Origin: Mayamaea pseudoterrestris
Lineage: Eukaryota > Bacillariophyta > Bacillariophyceae > Sellaphorales > Sellaphoraceae
Assembly (NCBI GenBank): GCA_027923505.1
Contig: BROI01000001.1
Coordinates: 213,501 to 277,500 of the forward strand
Direction of reading: 5' to 3'
DNA length: 64,000 bases
The position numbers and the translations under genes were made by a program. The stretch's first letter is position 1. The number at the start of each line of letters is the position of its first letter. Under the pieces are notes generated by a model, which made no database searches, was not told the DNA's origin, and worked only from the letters and a program-made list of their open reading frames with translations. Shown one piece after another: positions 30,826-40,579 of the stretch.

Positions 30826-33800
30826 CTCCCCTCGGGTACGCTGCTCGTTGTAGCCGCATTCTTGTCCTTCACAATCGCATACGATGTATCGCCGCGCCAA
30901 AACAATACTGGCTTGAGCAATGGCATCGCATCACAGTACGGCAGGTACTTCGTCAGTACGTCCGCAATGTTCTCCTTTCCGTCAATCTTTACAAACTTGA
31001 TAATTCCCGCAGCAACTGCCCAACGAACACGATGGTAGGCCAACGCATTGTGTCGCTTGGACAATGTCGAACTCGGGATTGTAGATTGTGTAATCACTGC
31101 TTGGTTGTCTCCGTACATCCAGGCAGACTTCTCCAATGGTACGCCCATAGCCATGAGCGACGCGCGTAGAGAAATGCTGATATCCGTTCCACTCTTTGCT
31201 ACGCCGAATTCCGATCCGAAGGTCGCAGTCTCGACTGTAGCCTGGAGTTTGCAATGCCAGTCGACAGGCGTCTGGTTGACAAATGACAAAACTCCTTCCA
31301 ATGACTTGCCTGTCACCATGCAATGCATGAGACACGCATCCTCGAAAGTTGATGTTCGTACAGTCACACCCTTTGGCGGTGGGTAGACGTCCAACATCTC
31401 ATCAACTCCGTCCTTCCCGTAAACGCTGCGCTCCCAATCTTGTTCCTCCATGGTGCCGAAGTGCTCCTCGTTGGCTGGCCACTTCGTACGGAAACGGATT
31501 GCTGCGTCCGGTAACTCTCGCAAATATCCACAGACTCGCTTCACCCGCTGCAGGTGTCCCTTGCGCGGCTCCACACGGAATCGCGACAGACTCACAACTG
31601 CTACGGCAATGTCAAATCGACCCAAAGTAATTGCCCACTGAAGTGCTCCGACTAGAGACTGGTAAATCTTCTTCTCTTGGTCGTTCAGTAGCTCGCTTTG
31701 GTCAAGTTCTGGATGATCGTCTTTGTCGATTGGTGATGAGTACTTCTTCGGAGGACCTTCAAACAAACGCTCGTACTGCGCCAAGAGTTTCGCAACGTAG
31801 GTCTTGGCCGACCAGTAAAGAGTTCCGTCAGGGTCTCGTCCAAAGTCACCGCCGAGATGATACTCGGGATGTCCAACACCTTTAAGCTTAAACTTGTACT
31901 TCTCCTCTAGCATCTTGAAGAACGCTGCTGGATCGTCTGAAATATTTAACAGATCGTCGACCCATACACAGAGGTAGTCGTAGCTGTCGCCAGCGTCCTT
32001 GATCCACAGATCGGAATCGCAATAGGACGGCTTCCACCCTTCCGCAAGTAGGGCGTCGGCTAAGCGTTCGTGAAATCGTGCTCCGCTCGTTCGCAATCCG
32101 TACAAAGCCTTGACGATGACCAGGATGTGTCCTTCGCGCTCCCCGAACTCGGGGCCTCCAACGAAGTATACCTTCTCCTTGGTGAACGCTTCGAGATAAG
32201 CATTCCCAATGTCACCGACCATGCACTTCTTGCCGTTCGCTTCTCCAATGACGAGAGCTAGACGCATTGCCTTCAATGAGATAACACTGGAGTAGGCATC
32301 GTTGTTGTCTTTCGTCATGTGGCCGCCTGCAACGAGACGTGCCTTGTATCGCAAATCGTGCTTGACATCGTACACAAAATGGACTCGGATCTTTTGGTAA
32401 CCAGTTGGTGGTGTTGTGGTGGAACTCGGACCAAGATCTTGAAACGTCTCGTACTCGTCCAGGTTCGCAAGCTCCACGCCTTCCGCATCCGTCCACTTCG
32501 TGTGCCCTGCAGCTTCCTGCAAACGCCGCGCTTCCTTCCAATCTCGGGGTACTTGGACTCCAAACTTGTAGCGCGGTCCGTTCTTCTGCTGCTCCATTCG
32601 GGCGGTCGCCACCTTGCGCGCAACCTTCTTGGCGTTCCGGGCCCATCGATTCAACGATGTCCATCCGTCCTTGTCGAGAAGATTATGCTTTTGCGCGTAG
32701 GCTGCCACTGATACTTTGTCGCTTTCGATCATCGCGTTGAGAGGCTCCCAAGTCTTGGATCCATCGTCCCATTGTACAAGGACGTTCCACTTGGAGTGCT
32801 TCCAGTTCTTCGACTTGCTCGTCAGCGGACCCTGATGGTCTAGAATCTCCTTGAAGAACCATTTACGCTCAGGATTCGCCATGTCTTGGTTCACTTCGGC
32901 CTCGTAGAGATCGGAAACCTCGACATACGACATGACTTCGTCCGCTTCGCCGTTACCAAGCTTCAGCATCATTTTAATGTTCTGATGGTTCTGGGCGTCG
33001 CGGTTGTTCAGCTTGCTCATGACGGTCGCTCGAACTTCTTGCCCGTCGTCCGTCTTCATGAGAAACGACTTGCCGATAAGTTCATCGGGTGCATACTTCG
33101 GGAGTTTGCGCCACGGATTGATGTTCTTCTTCTTCGGCTTGTCGTCGTCGTCATCGGCAGGATTCGGATCTTCCTCCCCGTCGGTCATATCGTCGTCTTC
33201 CGGGTATTCCACCGTCTCGACCAAAGGGGTATCGTCTTCGTCAGGAATGAAAGAATCATCGTCTCTGCTGTCGGCGTCGGTAATCTTCTTGATCATTTCC
33301 GGCATAAGGATCTCGCCACCTAGACCAGGTACGGTATAGAGACGCGGCTCCCCTTCTTTCATGACTGGGGAAGCAGGTGCCGGTACGCGAAGGTTCAAAA
33401 ATTTTGGGTCGTTTCGGGGTAAGCAAACCGATCGCGTCATGATCTCGTGTGTCTCGCAATCGCAGATGAAGTACGTCAGGTCGTCTCCGCACGTCGTGTT
33501 GGGACCAAGCCAGTACGCCGCGCGCTGGCGGGTCTTCGGGGCCTCGACATCCTTGACAAAGTAGTTGACAATTTCAAACCAACGAAAATGCAAATACTTC
33601 GACACGTCGGGGACTTGCCCAGTGATAAACTCGATGGGAGACTTGCCGTCCAAGGCAGGATGCGACAAATGACGGTACATCTCGGTCTGAAAGAGTAAAG
33701 CGCGTAGCCAGAAGCATGCCGGAGTGCCCGTTCGGTCCATAAGTCGTTCATGACTTTCCTTTACGTGCCCGATGATGCGCTCGGCTGGGTTTTGATTCTG

Positions 33801-36644
33801 GTAGTACGGCTCCGATGTGTGACGACGGCGAATCATGAACTCGCGCATAACTTCGTCAAACTCGGCACTCATCGCTTCTTTCGCATTATCCGAGAAGACT
33901 TCCAACGGAGCTCCAAACTCGCGGATGAAATCACGGAATCGTTTCGGTACGTCACCTTTCGTCCGCATGGGATACACGACAATGATCTGACTGCGACAAC
34001 CATAGAATAGCTGCACGCATGTGCACCCTGCATGTCCGTCGATGTGATCATCCATGGCTGGTTCGTCGAAGAACATGGTGTCATGGGCCACTCGATCATC
34101 TAGACGGTAGACGTTCAGGAATCGGCTCTTTCGATGCATTCGTGGGGGGTATCGGCGCTCGTGCATGTTGAACTGCGTGCTGTGGCGCAAAGTATCCTTG
34201 ATCGTCTGCGCCGGGTACCATGCAAAGTTTGGCAGCAATGCGTCGATATCAGGTTTCTTTGGCAGGATCGACTTGTAGGGCTGATAGACGAGATCCGCAT
34301 TGTACTTCTGTACAACGGCACAAACATTCAGCTCCTTCTCGGTGTAAACAGGTTGATTGTCGTGTCCGAGATTCGTATAAGTCACGTTGCTCTGACGATG
34401 GGTGCGATTCCGCGTACGCGAGCGTGTCACGCGCGTGAAGCCCTCTTCGTCGTCACTGTCTTCGTCGTCTTCGTCGCGCGACAACAAGTCCGGTACGTCG
34501 TCCTCGTCGTCATCGTCATCCGAAGAGTCATAGTCGTCGTCCTCGGTCGGCTCGACGTCAAACTCGTTCGGATCCCAAGGCCCATCGAAGGTCATCATGA
34601 CCCGAGGTAAGGTGTGAAGCTCATGCGCCGACACTGGAAACATGGGCAAGGTCGCCATGCCACTTTCCATCCCGAGCATAAACTTGTATCCATCTGGCGT
34701 TTCGATTCGTAACTTGCCACCAAAGTTATAATGCTTATCGTTGACATGAAGTCCGAAGGCTTCCATCTGCATACTCGAATGAATCGTCTTGCCGGTTCCA
34801 GAATATGCGTAATTATGGAACTCACCGACGACCCAACCCTTGGTGCTCTTAAGCTTGGCGACTGCTGTGACGGTAGACAGGTCCGGAAGTTTGAGACCAC
34901 CGACTCCAGTGACTTCAATCTTGTGGAACTTGTCCTCGGTAAGGATGCGGCCGTCCGCTCCCCATACTCCGCCACTCGCGCCGCGATCGACAGTCGACGC
35001 TGAATGCTTATCCAAGTCAATGCTCGCGACTTTGTACTTGCGACTCTGAGCGATATTCGCTCCCCGAGTCGTAGTCGTGGGCTGGTCTGGACCTAAGAAA
35101 CTTCGCATCGCTGAGCCACGGCTGGTGTTGTTCACACGCTTGGTCGCCGCACTCGCCGTCGTTGCCGCTGATGAAGTGGCTGCGACGTTTGCGTTGCGTG
35201 TTGTACTCGTCGTCTGCGTGGTGCCTGCCTGTGTTGCTGATGCCGAACCACCTGCAGCACTGGCCGCTCGACTCGTACCACGGCGTTCAAACACTTCATG
35301 TTGCTGGTCGCGGGTAAGGAGTCGCCACGTGTTTGGTGGAATCGTCGCATTCACGTCGCTGGGAATTTCGATCGTCTTCGTGTCGGCATAGCTGCGAACA
35401 TACGAACGAGTATCTCCCCGACCGCGGCCGCCGCCGCCGCCTCGTCCCGTGCTCAAGTCGCCGCGACCACCACCCCCCTGATTGGACTGCTGATTGTTGC
35501 TGCTACTTGGCGTAGACTGGGAATTGTTCGCGCTTGCCTTCTTCGTCTTCTCCTTCTCTTTCTTGGTCTGCTCAGATTGGTTCGCCTGACGCTTCTCGGT
35601 CTCCTTGATGCCACGACGATTGTCAGATTGACGTGCGACGTCGTTCAGGAGGTTCCAAAACTGGGTGTACGCCATCGGGTTGCCGGTCTTGGACTCTTCG
35701 ATCAGCGCCATGTTCACCGCCGCTGCCATATCCGCATGGCGGAAAACCGCGCGTTCCAAAATCTGACGCTTCGTGCTTGCTGTAAGTAGCTCGGTTTCCT
35801 CGGCGTAGTCATTGTAGTTCTCTTCCTTGCTGGACCACTGGATAAGCCAATTGACGAGAGACTTGGCGTAACCCGCGTCGAGGGTGAAATTGCGCCATTC
35901 GTCTTCGGCCGAACGTAGATCCAACTTGCGCGCCATCCCATCGAGGAATGTCGCCTCCAACTCTGCAATGCACGCTGAGGCATTCGCGCTGTCGATGTGC
36001 TTGCGGACAATGAGCTTGCTCTGCGGTGTCTTGCAGGTATACTCGAGCGCCGCTAAAAGCTTCGAACACTGATACTGATACTCGGCGAATTCGGGCTCGA
36101 GTGCAGCTGGTGCCTTGAACTCGTCGTCCCAAAAGTAGCCAAGTCGCTCGCTTCGCATGCGGTTCTTGAAGGCCCGCCAGTAGGAGCAGAACTTGCGATC
36201 GTTCTTGAGCTCCAGCATGGTCTTCAGATCCAGCTTGATGTCGTGTCGCTTCGTCGTGGTGTCGTTGCCTCCGATAACGCTGAAGTCTCCGAAACTGCGG
36301 TTGCCTGCGGTCGGTGACCCCGGTGCTACTGGGAGGTCTCGGCTCGTAATCTGGTCTTTCTCCAAGTCTTGCCATTGCGCAGTCGTCCGACGTTGCTCGT
36401 GAATCCAACTCATGAGCTTGCGCAATCGGCTTGTTCGTATCGTCGACCACTGGTACTGGTTCTTAATGTTCGTCACGTCTTGTTCCGACAACTCGGCCAT
36501 CGCCTCCGCAGTCGTGAGTTCCTCGGATTCGAAGCATACTGCGGTAGGGTCGTTTGGGTCCCAAGCTGCGGACGCTGCGAGCCACGGAATATCGAAGACT
36601 TTACCGACGGCACGCTTGTAGGTCGTTACATCAATCGTCGTCAT
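30780..36644 (-). CDS. Gag-Pol polyprotein of the Copia element
   Basis: About 1954 codons in one frame. Parts in order: Gag (1 to about 450) with a Gly/Arg-rich tail near residue 400; aspartic protease (D-R-G-A-S-G-G, about 553); integrase core with D..D..E spread between about 858 and 951 (S-D-N-A-K-E, Q-N-P-A-E); a chromodomain-like module (W-N-V-L-V-Q-W-D-D-G-S-K-T-W-E-P-L, about 1290); reverse transcriptase with V-W-V-D-D-L-L (about 1561); RNase H with G-D-N-Q-A-V and a final E-N-I-A-D-V-L-T-K (to about 1905). It looks whole. Confidence 0.93.
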   Translation of the reverse strand: MTTIDVTTYKRAVGKVFDIPWLAASAAWDPNDPTAVCFESEELTTAEAMAELSEQDVTNIKNQYQWSTIRTSRLRKLMSWIHEQRRTTAQWQDLEKDQITSRDLPVAPGSPTAGNRSFGDFSVIGGNDTTTKRHDIKLDLKTMLELKNDRKFCSYWRAFKNRMRSERLGYFWDDEFKAPAALEPEFAEYQYQCSKLLAALEYTCKTPQSKLIVRKHIDSANASACIAELEATFLDGMARKLDLRSAEDEWRNFTLDAGYAKSLVNWLIQWSSKEENYNDYAEETELLTASTKRQILERAVFRHADMAAAVNMALIEESKTGNPMAYTQFWNLLNDVARQSDNRRGIKETEKRQANQSEQTKKEKEKTKKASANNSQSTPSSSNNQQSNQGGGGRGDLSTGRGGGGGRGRGDTRSYVRSYADTKTIEIPSDVNATIPPNTWRLLTRDQQHEVFERRGTSRAASAAGGSASATQAGTTQTTSTTRNANVAATSSAATTASAATKRVNNTSRGSAMRSFLGPDQPTTTTRGANIAQSRKYKVASIDLDKHSASTVDRGASGGVWGADGRILTEDKFHKIEVTGVGGLKLPDLSTVTAVAKLKSTKGWVVGEFHNYAYSGTGKTIHSSMQMEAFGLHVNDKHYNFGGKLRIETPDGYKFMLGMESGMATLPMFPVSAHELHTLPRVMMTFDGPWDPNEFDVEPTEDDDYDSSDDDDDEDDVPDLLSRDEDDEDSDDEEGFTRVTRSRTRNRTHRQSNVTYTNLGHDNQPVYTEKELNVCAVVQKYNADLVYQPYKSILPKKPDIDALLPNFAWYPAQTIKDTLRHSTQFNMHERRYPPRMHRKSRFLNVYRLDDRVAHDTMFFDEPAMDDHIDGHAGCTCVQLFYGCRSQIIVVYPMRTKGDVPKRFRDFIREFGAPLEVFSDNAKEAMSAEFDEVMREFMIRRRHTSEPYYQNQNPAERIIGHVKESHERLMDRTGTPACFWLRALLFQTEMYRHLSHPALDGKSPIEFITGQVPDVSKYLHFRWFEIVNYFVKDVEAPKTRQRAAYWLGPNTTCGDDLTYFICDCETHEIMTRSVCLPRNDPKFLNLRVPAPASPVMKEGEPRLYTVPGLGGEILMPEMIKKITDADSRDDDSFIPDEDDTPLVETVEYPEDDDMTDGEEDPNPADDDDDKPKKKNINPWRKLPKYAPDELIGKSFLMKTDDGQEVRATVMSKLNNRDAQNHQNIKMMLKLGNGEADEVMSYVEVSDLYEAEVNQDMANPERKWFFKEILDHQGPLTSKSKNWKHSKWNVLVQWDDGSKTWEPLNAMIESDKVSVAAYAQKHNLLDKDGWTSLNRWARNAKKVARKVATARMEQQKNGPRYKFGVQVPRDWKEARRLQEAAGHTKWTDAEGVELANLDEYETFQDLGPSSTTTPPTGYQKIRVHFVYDVKHDLRYKARLVAGGHMTKDNNDAYSSVISLKAMRLALVIGEANGKKCMVGDIGNAYLEAFTKEKVYFVGGPEFGEREGHILVIVKALYGLRTSGARFHERLADALLAEGWKPSYCDSDLWIKDAGDSYDYLCVWVDDLLNISDDPAAFFKMLEEKYKFKLKGVGHPEYHLGGDFGRDPDGTLYWSAKTYVAKLLAQYERLFEGPPKKYSSPIDKDDHPELDQSELLNDQEKKIYQSLVGALQWAITLGRFDIAVAVVSLSRFRVEPRKGHLQRVKRVCGYLRELPDAAIRFRTKWPANEEHFGTMEEQDWERSVYGKDGVDEMLDVYPPPKGVTVRTSTFEDACLMHCMVTGKSLEGVLSFVNQTPVDWHCKLQATVETATFGSEFGVAKSGTDISISLRASLMAMGVPLEKSAWMYGDNQAVITQSTIPSSTLSKRHNALAYHRVRWAVAAGIIKFVKIDGKENIADVLTKYLPYCDAMPLLKPVLFWRGDTSYAIVKDKNAATTSSVPEGSDKSQSGEVKSPNPN
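30826..30833 (-). other. Polypurine tract of the Copia element
   Basis: GAGGGGAG on the element's strand, directly adjacent to the 3' LTR, where plus-strand DNA synthesis is primed in LTR elements. Confidence 0.7.
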
Positions 36645-36741
36645 GGTGGAGGTTGATCAGAGGAATCGGACTCGCTGCAGACGAATGTGTCACGATAGCT
36701 CCCTCGCTCGTTCTCGCTCTCAAAGCACTGAAATGTTAATC

Positions 36742-37136
36742 TAACACCGTTGACGATTTCGCAGTCAACGTCTTACCTCCAAAAAGCTCCGATACAGGGT
36801 CCTTGGCCACGGTCTGTACAGCTCTTGATGGAGATGGCTCGTCGAATAGTCTTGCGCTCGCCACTACACGAATACGACTGCACTCTCGTCGCAAACTAGT
36901 AGTTCTATATTGTGAGCTTATCGCTACATCGCTACATCGACCACTCGGAAGATCATCCGATCAATCCGTTTCTTTCAATCACATTACATCAGTCGTAACT
37001 GGTCGTTCCATTCATACAACGCATCCACACGACGGTTGCGCACTTTCTTCATTCACATGTCACATACGACAGCTGCGGACTCGACACAAGCTAATTAGGG
37101 TTCGGGCTCTTGACTTCGCCGCTCTGCGACTTGTCA
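36742..37136 (-). repeat. 5' LTR of the Copia element
   Basis: 395 bp, near-identical to 30431-30825. A short direct repeat (CGCTACAT twice in tandem) lies inside both copies. Directly after it on the element's strand come the untranslated leader and the Gag-Pol start at 36644. Confidence 0.95.
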
Positions 37137-37141
37137 TGGGC
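37137..37141. repeat. Target-site duplication TGGGC (right)
   Basis: Exact partner of 30426-30430, directly after the right LTR. Confidence 0.9.
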
Positions 37142-38029
37142 TTCGTCACGCTCGCTCAATACGCGGACAAAGGCAGCATGGGGAATGGTACTGGCGGGAG
37201 CTTGTGCTGCCATCGTTTGCGACGGAATGATGGCGTCAACGTCAACGGGCCCGTCCACTTGGTCTGCGGCAGCGTCACGTTGCCCACTCGAGGGATGCTT
37301 GTCATCCGTCGTGTCAGCATGGTTTTCCGACACGGGCTCTCGAATCTCGTCATCATGAATGGCTGATAGCTTTGCAAGCGTTTGCTTCGTTATTATGCAT
37401 GCCATGGCTGGCTGTTTCGCATCCATTTTTGTCACCGTTTTGGACACCGTAGGCTTGAGCTCCGGAAAGAGTATCATGTTTCGGCCATGGTTGCCATGAC
37501 CATGGTTGTAAGTTCTAGTAGCACTGATATGTTTCGTTTTGACGTGAATGCTTTCTTGTCTCGGAGGTGACAAGGGCAGTGCTGGTTTCTCGCCGTGACG
37601 GAGGTCTTGTTCATCGACTGCATCGACCACGCTATTGCTACTGCTGACTTCGCCCTTTTCCAAAAAGCAAACTGCCTGTAGTTTGAGCATCAGTCTCTCA
37701 TTCTCCATCAAAGCTTGCTCCAAACGAACGTCACTCTCGTGCATTGACATGGCGAGCTTTGATACAGTCTCTTGGAGTGCTTGGCACTCGTCCGTTTTGG
37801 AACGAAGCTCGGCGTTCATTTCCGTCAAGGCACTGCTCAATGCAGCGTGAACACTGGCAGTTGAGCTGCTTGACAAAGCAACCGTTCTTGTCATTAATTG
37901 CTTGCTCCGCGGTGAATCGACGAGTGATGACGAAGACTGGAAACCAACCAGCAACCCATCGTAATCGTCATCGGCATGCTTGTGGTTGCTGCCGCAGTTG
38001 AGCTTGCCAAGAAGGGCCGGTCGCATCAT
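37142..38029 (-). pseudogene. N-terminal part of a host coiled-coil gene interrupted by the Copia insertion
   Basis: From the first ATG (38029, of two in tandem) the frame gives about 297 residues up to the insertion. It would then read a short tail of about 15 residues from the LTR and stop. Residues about 70-150 include a coiled coil (L-T-E-M-N-A-E-L-R-S-K-T-D-E, L-E-Q-A-L-M-E-N-E-R-L-M-L-K-L). The remainder is Ser/His-rich and low in complexity. Together with 30029-30425 the undisturbed gene would code for about 429 residues. I do not recognise a family. In a diploid the other allele may be intact. Confidence 0.75.
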
Positions 38030-38416
38030 GCTTCTGCTCAATATTGATGGAGCAGAACCTTCATTTATATTTGCGCTACTGAAGTCTTGTTTACTTCTAA
38101 TGGAAGAAGGTATATGCAAGCAGCAGCCATCAACGTTGTCACTCCATCTCTGGGTCGCGCGAGACTTTGAATTTTGCACCGCGAATTGGCGATCGAGGTG
38201 CGTCACAGTGCGCGAGTTTCACTGTGACACGAGCTCGGCTGGCTCGCCAAACGAAGGCACGCATGAAGAGCACGAACGCCCACTATTTGACAACGCGCAC
38301 CGTGACATCCATCCAAAACGACGTCGAAGATCCTCCCAGGAGCCATTTGGATAGCTTTTCAATAGACTGCACCTCTAGTATCTTAACGTTACACCCCTTG
38401 TTCACTATAACTCGCG
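38030..38416. other. Divergent spacer before the phosphohexomutase gene
   Basis: 387 bp between the interrupted coiled-coil gene and the phosphohexomutase start. A TTTATATTT stretch near 38066 is A/T-rich and may be part of the minus-strand gene's promoter. Nothing else is recognised. Confidence 0.4.
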
Positions 38417-40393
38417 ATGCAGATCCTAAAGACTCTGTCGCTCCTTTTGTTAGCTCATTTTCCAGCCAGTATTGCGTGGGTGCAGCCAAGGCCAATCCAT
38501 ACTCCGAAATGCCTTCATTCGTCGAGCAAGCCGACATCCTCCATCAATGCCATTGTCTCTTCCCCTAATCCTTCTACATCTACCAACTTCCTTGACAGCT
38601 TTACCAAGTCTCTCGTATCGCTCACGACGACTGGAAACACGGATGTTCGAGGAAAGTTTCTTGATCATCTAAATGCAACAGATGCTGCTGCCGACCAAGA
38701 CGCAACTTCCTTTCCATCCATGCTGCAGCAAATGTACGCATCGACAGACAGCAATGGCAATGCATCATCAGCAGCTACAACCGGAATACTATCGCCGTTG
38801 CATGCCTTTTGCCTCGGTCACGCGCTGGGACGCATGCTGCTGGCGGACCGACACGCAAGTGGAATTGCAGCCGACGACGAGTCAACCATTACGGTCGTCC
38901 TTGGCCGAGATCCACGCCCGCATGGTAGTCGACTGGCGAGTGCCTTGGCAAAGGGAATGGTTGACGCTGGCAGTAGCGTTGATGCCGACGCCGCATCCGC
39001 CAGAATCAGCGTTGTGCATCAACGTGCTAAACTTGCATCAACACCAAGCATGGCATGGATTGTTGCGCAAAGACAAGCGGATGCCGCCGTCATGGTCACG
39101 GCTAGTCACTTGCCCGTTGACAAGAATGGATTCAAATTTTACACGTCCACAGGTTGGAGCTTGGCGCGCGTCAACGAGCTGGGAAGATTGGCAGTGGAGT
39201 GTGCGCAAATGCTCTGGGACAATCAGCAACAGAATAATGAACAATTGTCGAGTCTGCAGTCGAAATATCAGCTGGCAATTGACAAAATTAAAGATGAGGA
39301 ATGGGTCGGGTTCTTTCCCGAGTACACGCAGTCCTTGAAGGATGCTGTATTGCGTGAAACGCAAGGCATAATCACTATTTCAAATACAAGGCCACTTGAC
39401 GGACTTTGCATTGTCGTCAACTCGGGCCATGGATCGGGTGGCTTTTTGGGACAAGTGTTGAGCGACTTGGGTGCCGACGTTTCCAAAAGCATTCACTTGA
39501 CACCAAATGGAGCCTTTCCGGCAGGAGTGCCAAACCCCGAAAACAAGAAAATGGTGGTTGCGACAATGGAGCAGTGCCAAACGGTGCGCGCCGATTTGGG
39601 CATTATGCTTGACACGGACGCGGACCGGTGCGGTTTCATTGTACCAGCATTGGACGTGGGCAGTGGCAAATATGAAGCACTAAATCGTAATCGATTAATT
39701 GCCTTGCTGGGAGTTGCCTTCAGCAAGCAAACACCAGGGTGCGCCATTGTCACTGACTCGGTCACTTCAGAAGGTTTGTCAACGTTTCTGACAAGTTTGG
39801 GTTTGCAGCATGTCCGATATTTGAAGGGCTACGCTAACGTGATCAACAAAGCCAAGGAGCTGACTGAAGCCGGCGCAGTAAACGCCGAAGTGGCGATTGA
39901 AACGTCGGGGCATTGCGCCATGCGCGAAAACAATTACATTGATGATGGAACGTACACGGCCGTCAAGGTTGTCAGCATGCTAGCAAGGGAGGCAGCACAA
40001 GCGCCAAGCAGCAGTCCACTACTGAAACTTATCGAGCAGCTACAAGAAATGCCCGTCGCGGAGGAGCTCCGGCTGCGCGTGCACGACGAGTCGCTCGATA
40101 CGATGCGATTGACGTTTGGCCTTTGCAAGCGCGAAATTGAGCGGCTCGCGGGCCAAAGTTATCATAATTGGGAGCTGGATTCTGACAATCTGGAAGGGAT
40201 TCGAATACGCTTTGGCAGTGACCAGTTCTTCATGTTGCGAAAGTCACTGCACGATCCCATTATATCGCTGCAGATCGAAGCGCTGTCGAAGAAGTCAGCA
40301 GAAGAATACGTTATGATGCCTCTGTGGAATGCGTTGCAGTCAGTTGACAACATCAGAGAGAAGTTAAATATGGACGTACTGAGACACACTTGA
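38417..40393 (+). CDS. Plastid-targeted phosphohexomutase (PMM/PGM superfamily)
   Basis: 658 residues, no intron. The N-terminus is a signal peptide ending S-I-A-W-V-Q-P, followed by a Ser/Thr-rich stretch; this is the ASA-F type bipartite plastid presequence (Trp in place of Phe). The alpha-D-phosphohexomutase motifs are all present: L-G-R-D-P-R-P, T-A-S-H-L-P with the phosphoserine (about 227), D-T-D-A-D-R metal loop (about 398), E-T-S-G-H sugar loop (about 494), and R-K-S-L-H-D-P phosphate loop (about 608). It should interconvert hexose or hexosamine 1- and 6-phosphates in or around the plastid. The exact sugar cannot be read; sequence style matches the plant group of PMM/PGM-like proteins rather than classical PGM. 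Confidence 0.9.
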   Translation: MQILKTLSLLLLAHFPASIAWVQPRPIHTPKCLHSSSKPTSSINAIVSSPNPSTSTNFLDSFTKSLVSLTTTGNTDVRGKFLDHLNATDAAADQDATSFPSMLQQMYASTDSNGNASSAATTGILSPLHAFCLGHALGRMLLADRHASGIAADDESTITVVLGRDPRPHGSRLASALAKGMVDAGSSVDADAASARISVVHQRAKLASTPSMAWIVAQRQADAAVMVTASHLPVDKNGFKFYTSTGWSLARVNELGRLAVECAQMLWDNQQQNNEQLSSLQSKYQLAIDKIKDEEWVGFFPEYTQSLKDAVLRETQGIITISNTRPLDGLCIVVNSGHGSGGFLGQVLSDLGADVSKSIHLTPNGAFPAGVPNPENKKMVVATMEQCQTVRADLGIMLDTDADRCGFIVPALDVGSGKYEALNRNRLIALLGVAFSKQTPGCAIVTDSVTSEGLSTFLTSLGLQHVRYLKGYANVINKAKELTEAGAVNAEVAIETSGHCAMRENNYIDDGTYTAVKVVSMLAREAAQAPSSSPLLKLIEQLQEMPVAEELRLRVHDESLDTMRLTFGLCKREIERLAGQSYHNWELDSDNLEGIRIRFGSDQFFMLRKSLHDPIISLQIEALSKKSAEEYVMMPLWNALQSVDNIREKLNMDVLRHT

Positions 40394-40579
40394 TTGCCAC
40401 CCTCGCGGAAGGGGTCATATCATTACAAGACACCGGACACCGTTAGCCGAGGGTTCAAATATCAATTTCGACGGTGAAGCAAAAGTTACTTTTCTGCCGT
40501 CTTGATGAATGTTGATAATTTACTTGCATCAAGGTTAAACAGCTTTAATTTTTATAATTATACTTATAACACACATACA

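Larger units (their letters stand above)
30431..37136 (-). mobile_element. Full-length Ty1/copia LTR retrotransposon, recent insertion
   Basis: 6706 bp on the minus strand with 395-bp LTRs at both ends, a TGGGC target duplication, a purine tract next to the 3' LTR and one long Gag-Pol frame. The domain order protease-integrase-RT-RNase H places it in Ty1/copia. The style (glycine-rich Gag linker, chromodomain-like module after integrase) recalls diatom CoDi elements. The LTRs differ at one position that I can see, so the insertion is very young. It looks whole. It sits inside a host gene in the same orientation. No primer-binding site was recognised by eye. Confidence 0.95.

Noticed and set aside
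30405-31169. Plus-strand open frame across the Copia LTR
   Set aside because: It is the antisense of the LTR and RNase H region; a similar frame occurs at the other LTR (36803-37366) for the same reason.
40440-40470. GGGTTCAAAT, resembling a tRNA T-arm
   Set aside because: No pairing acceptor, D or anticodon stems could be built around it.
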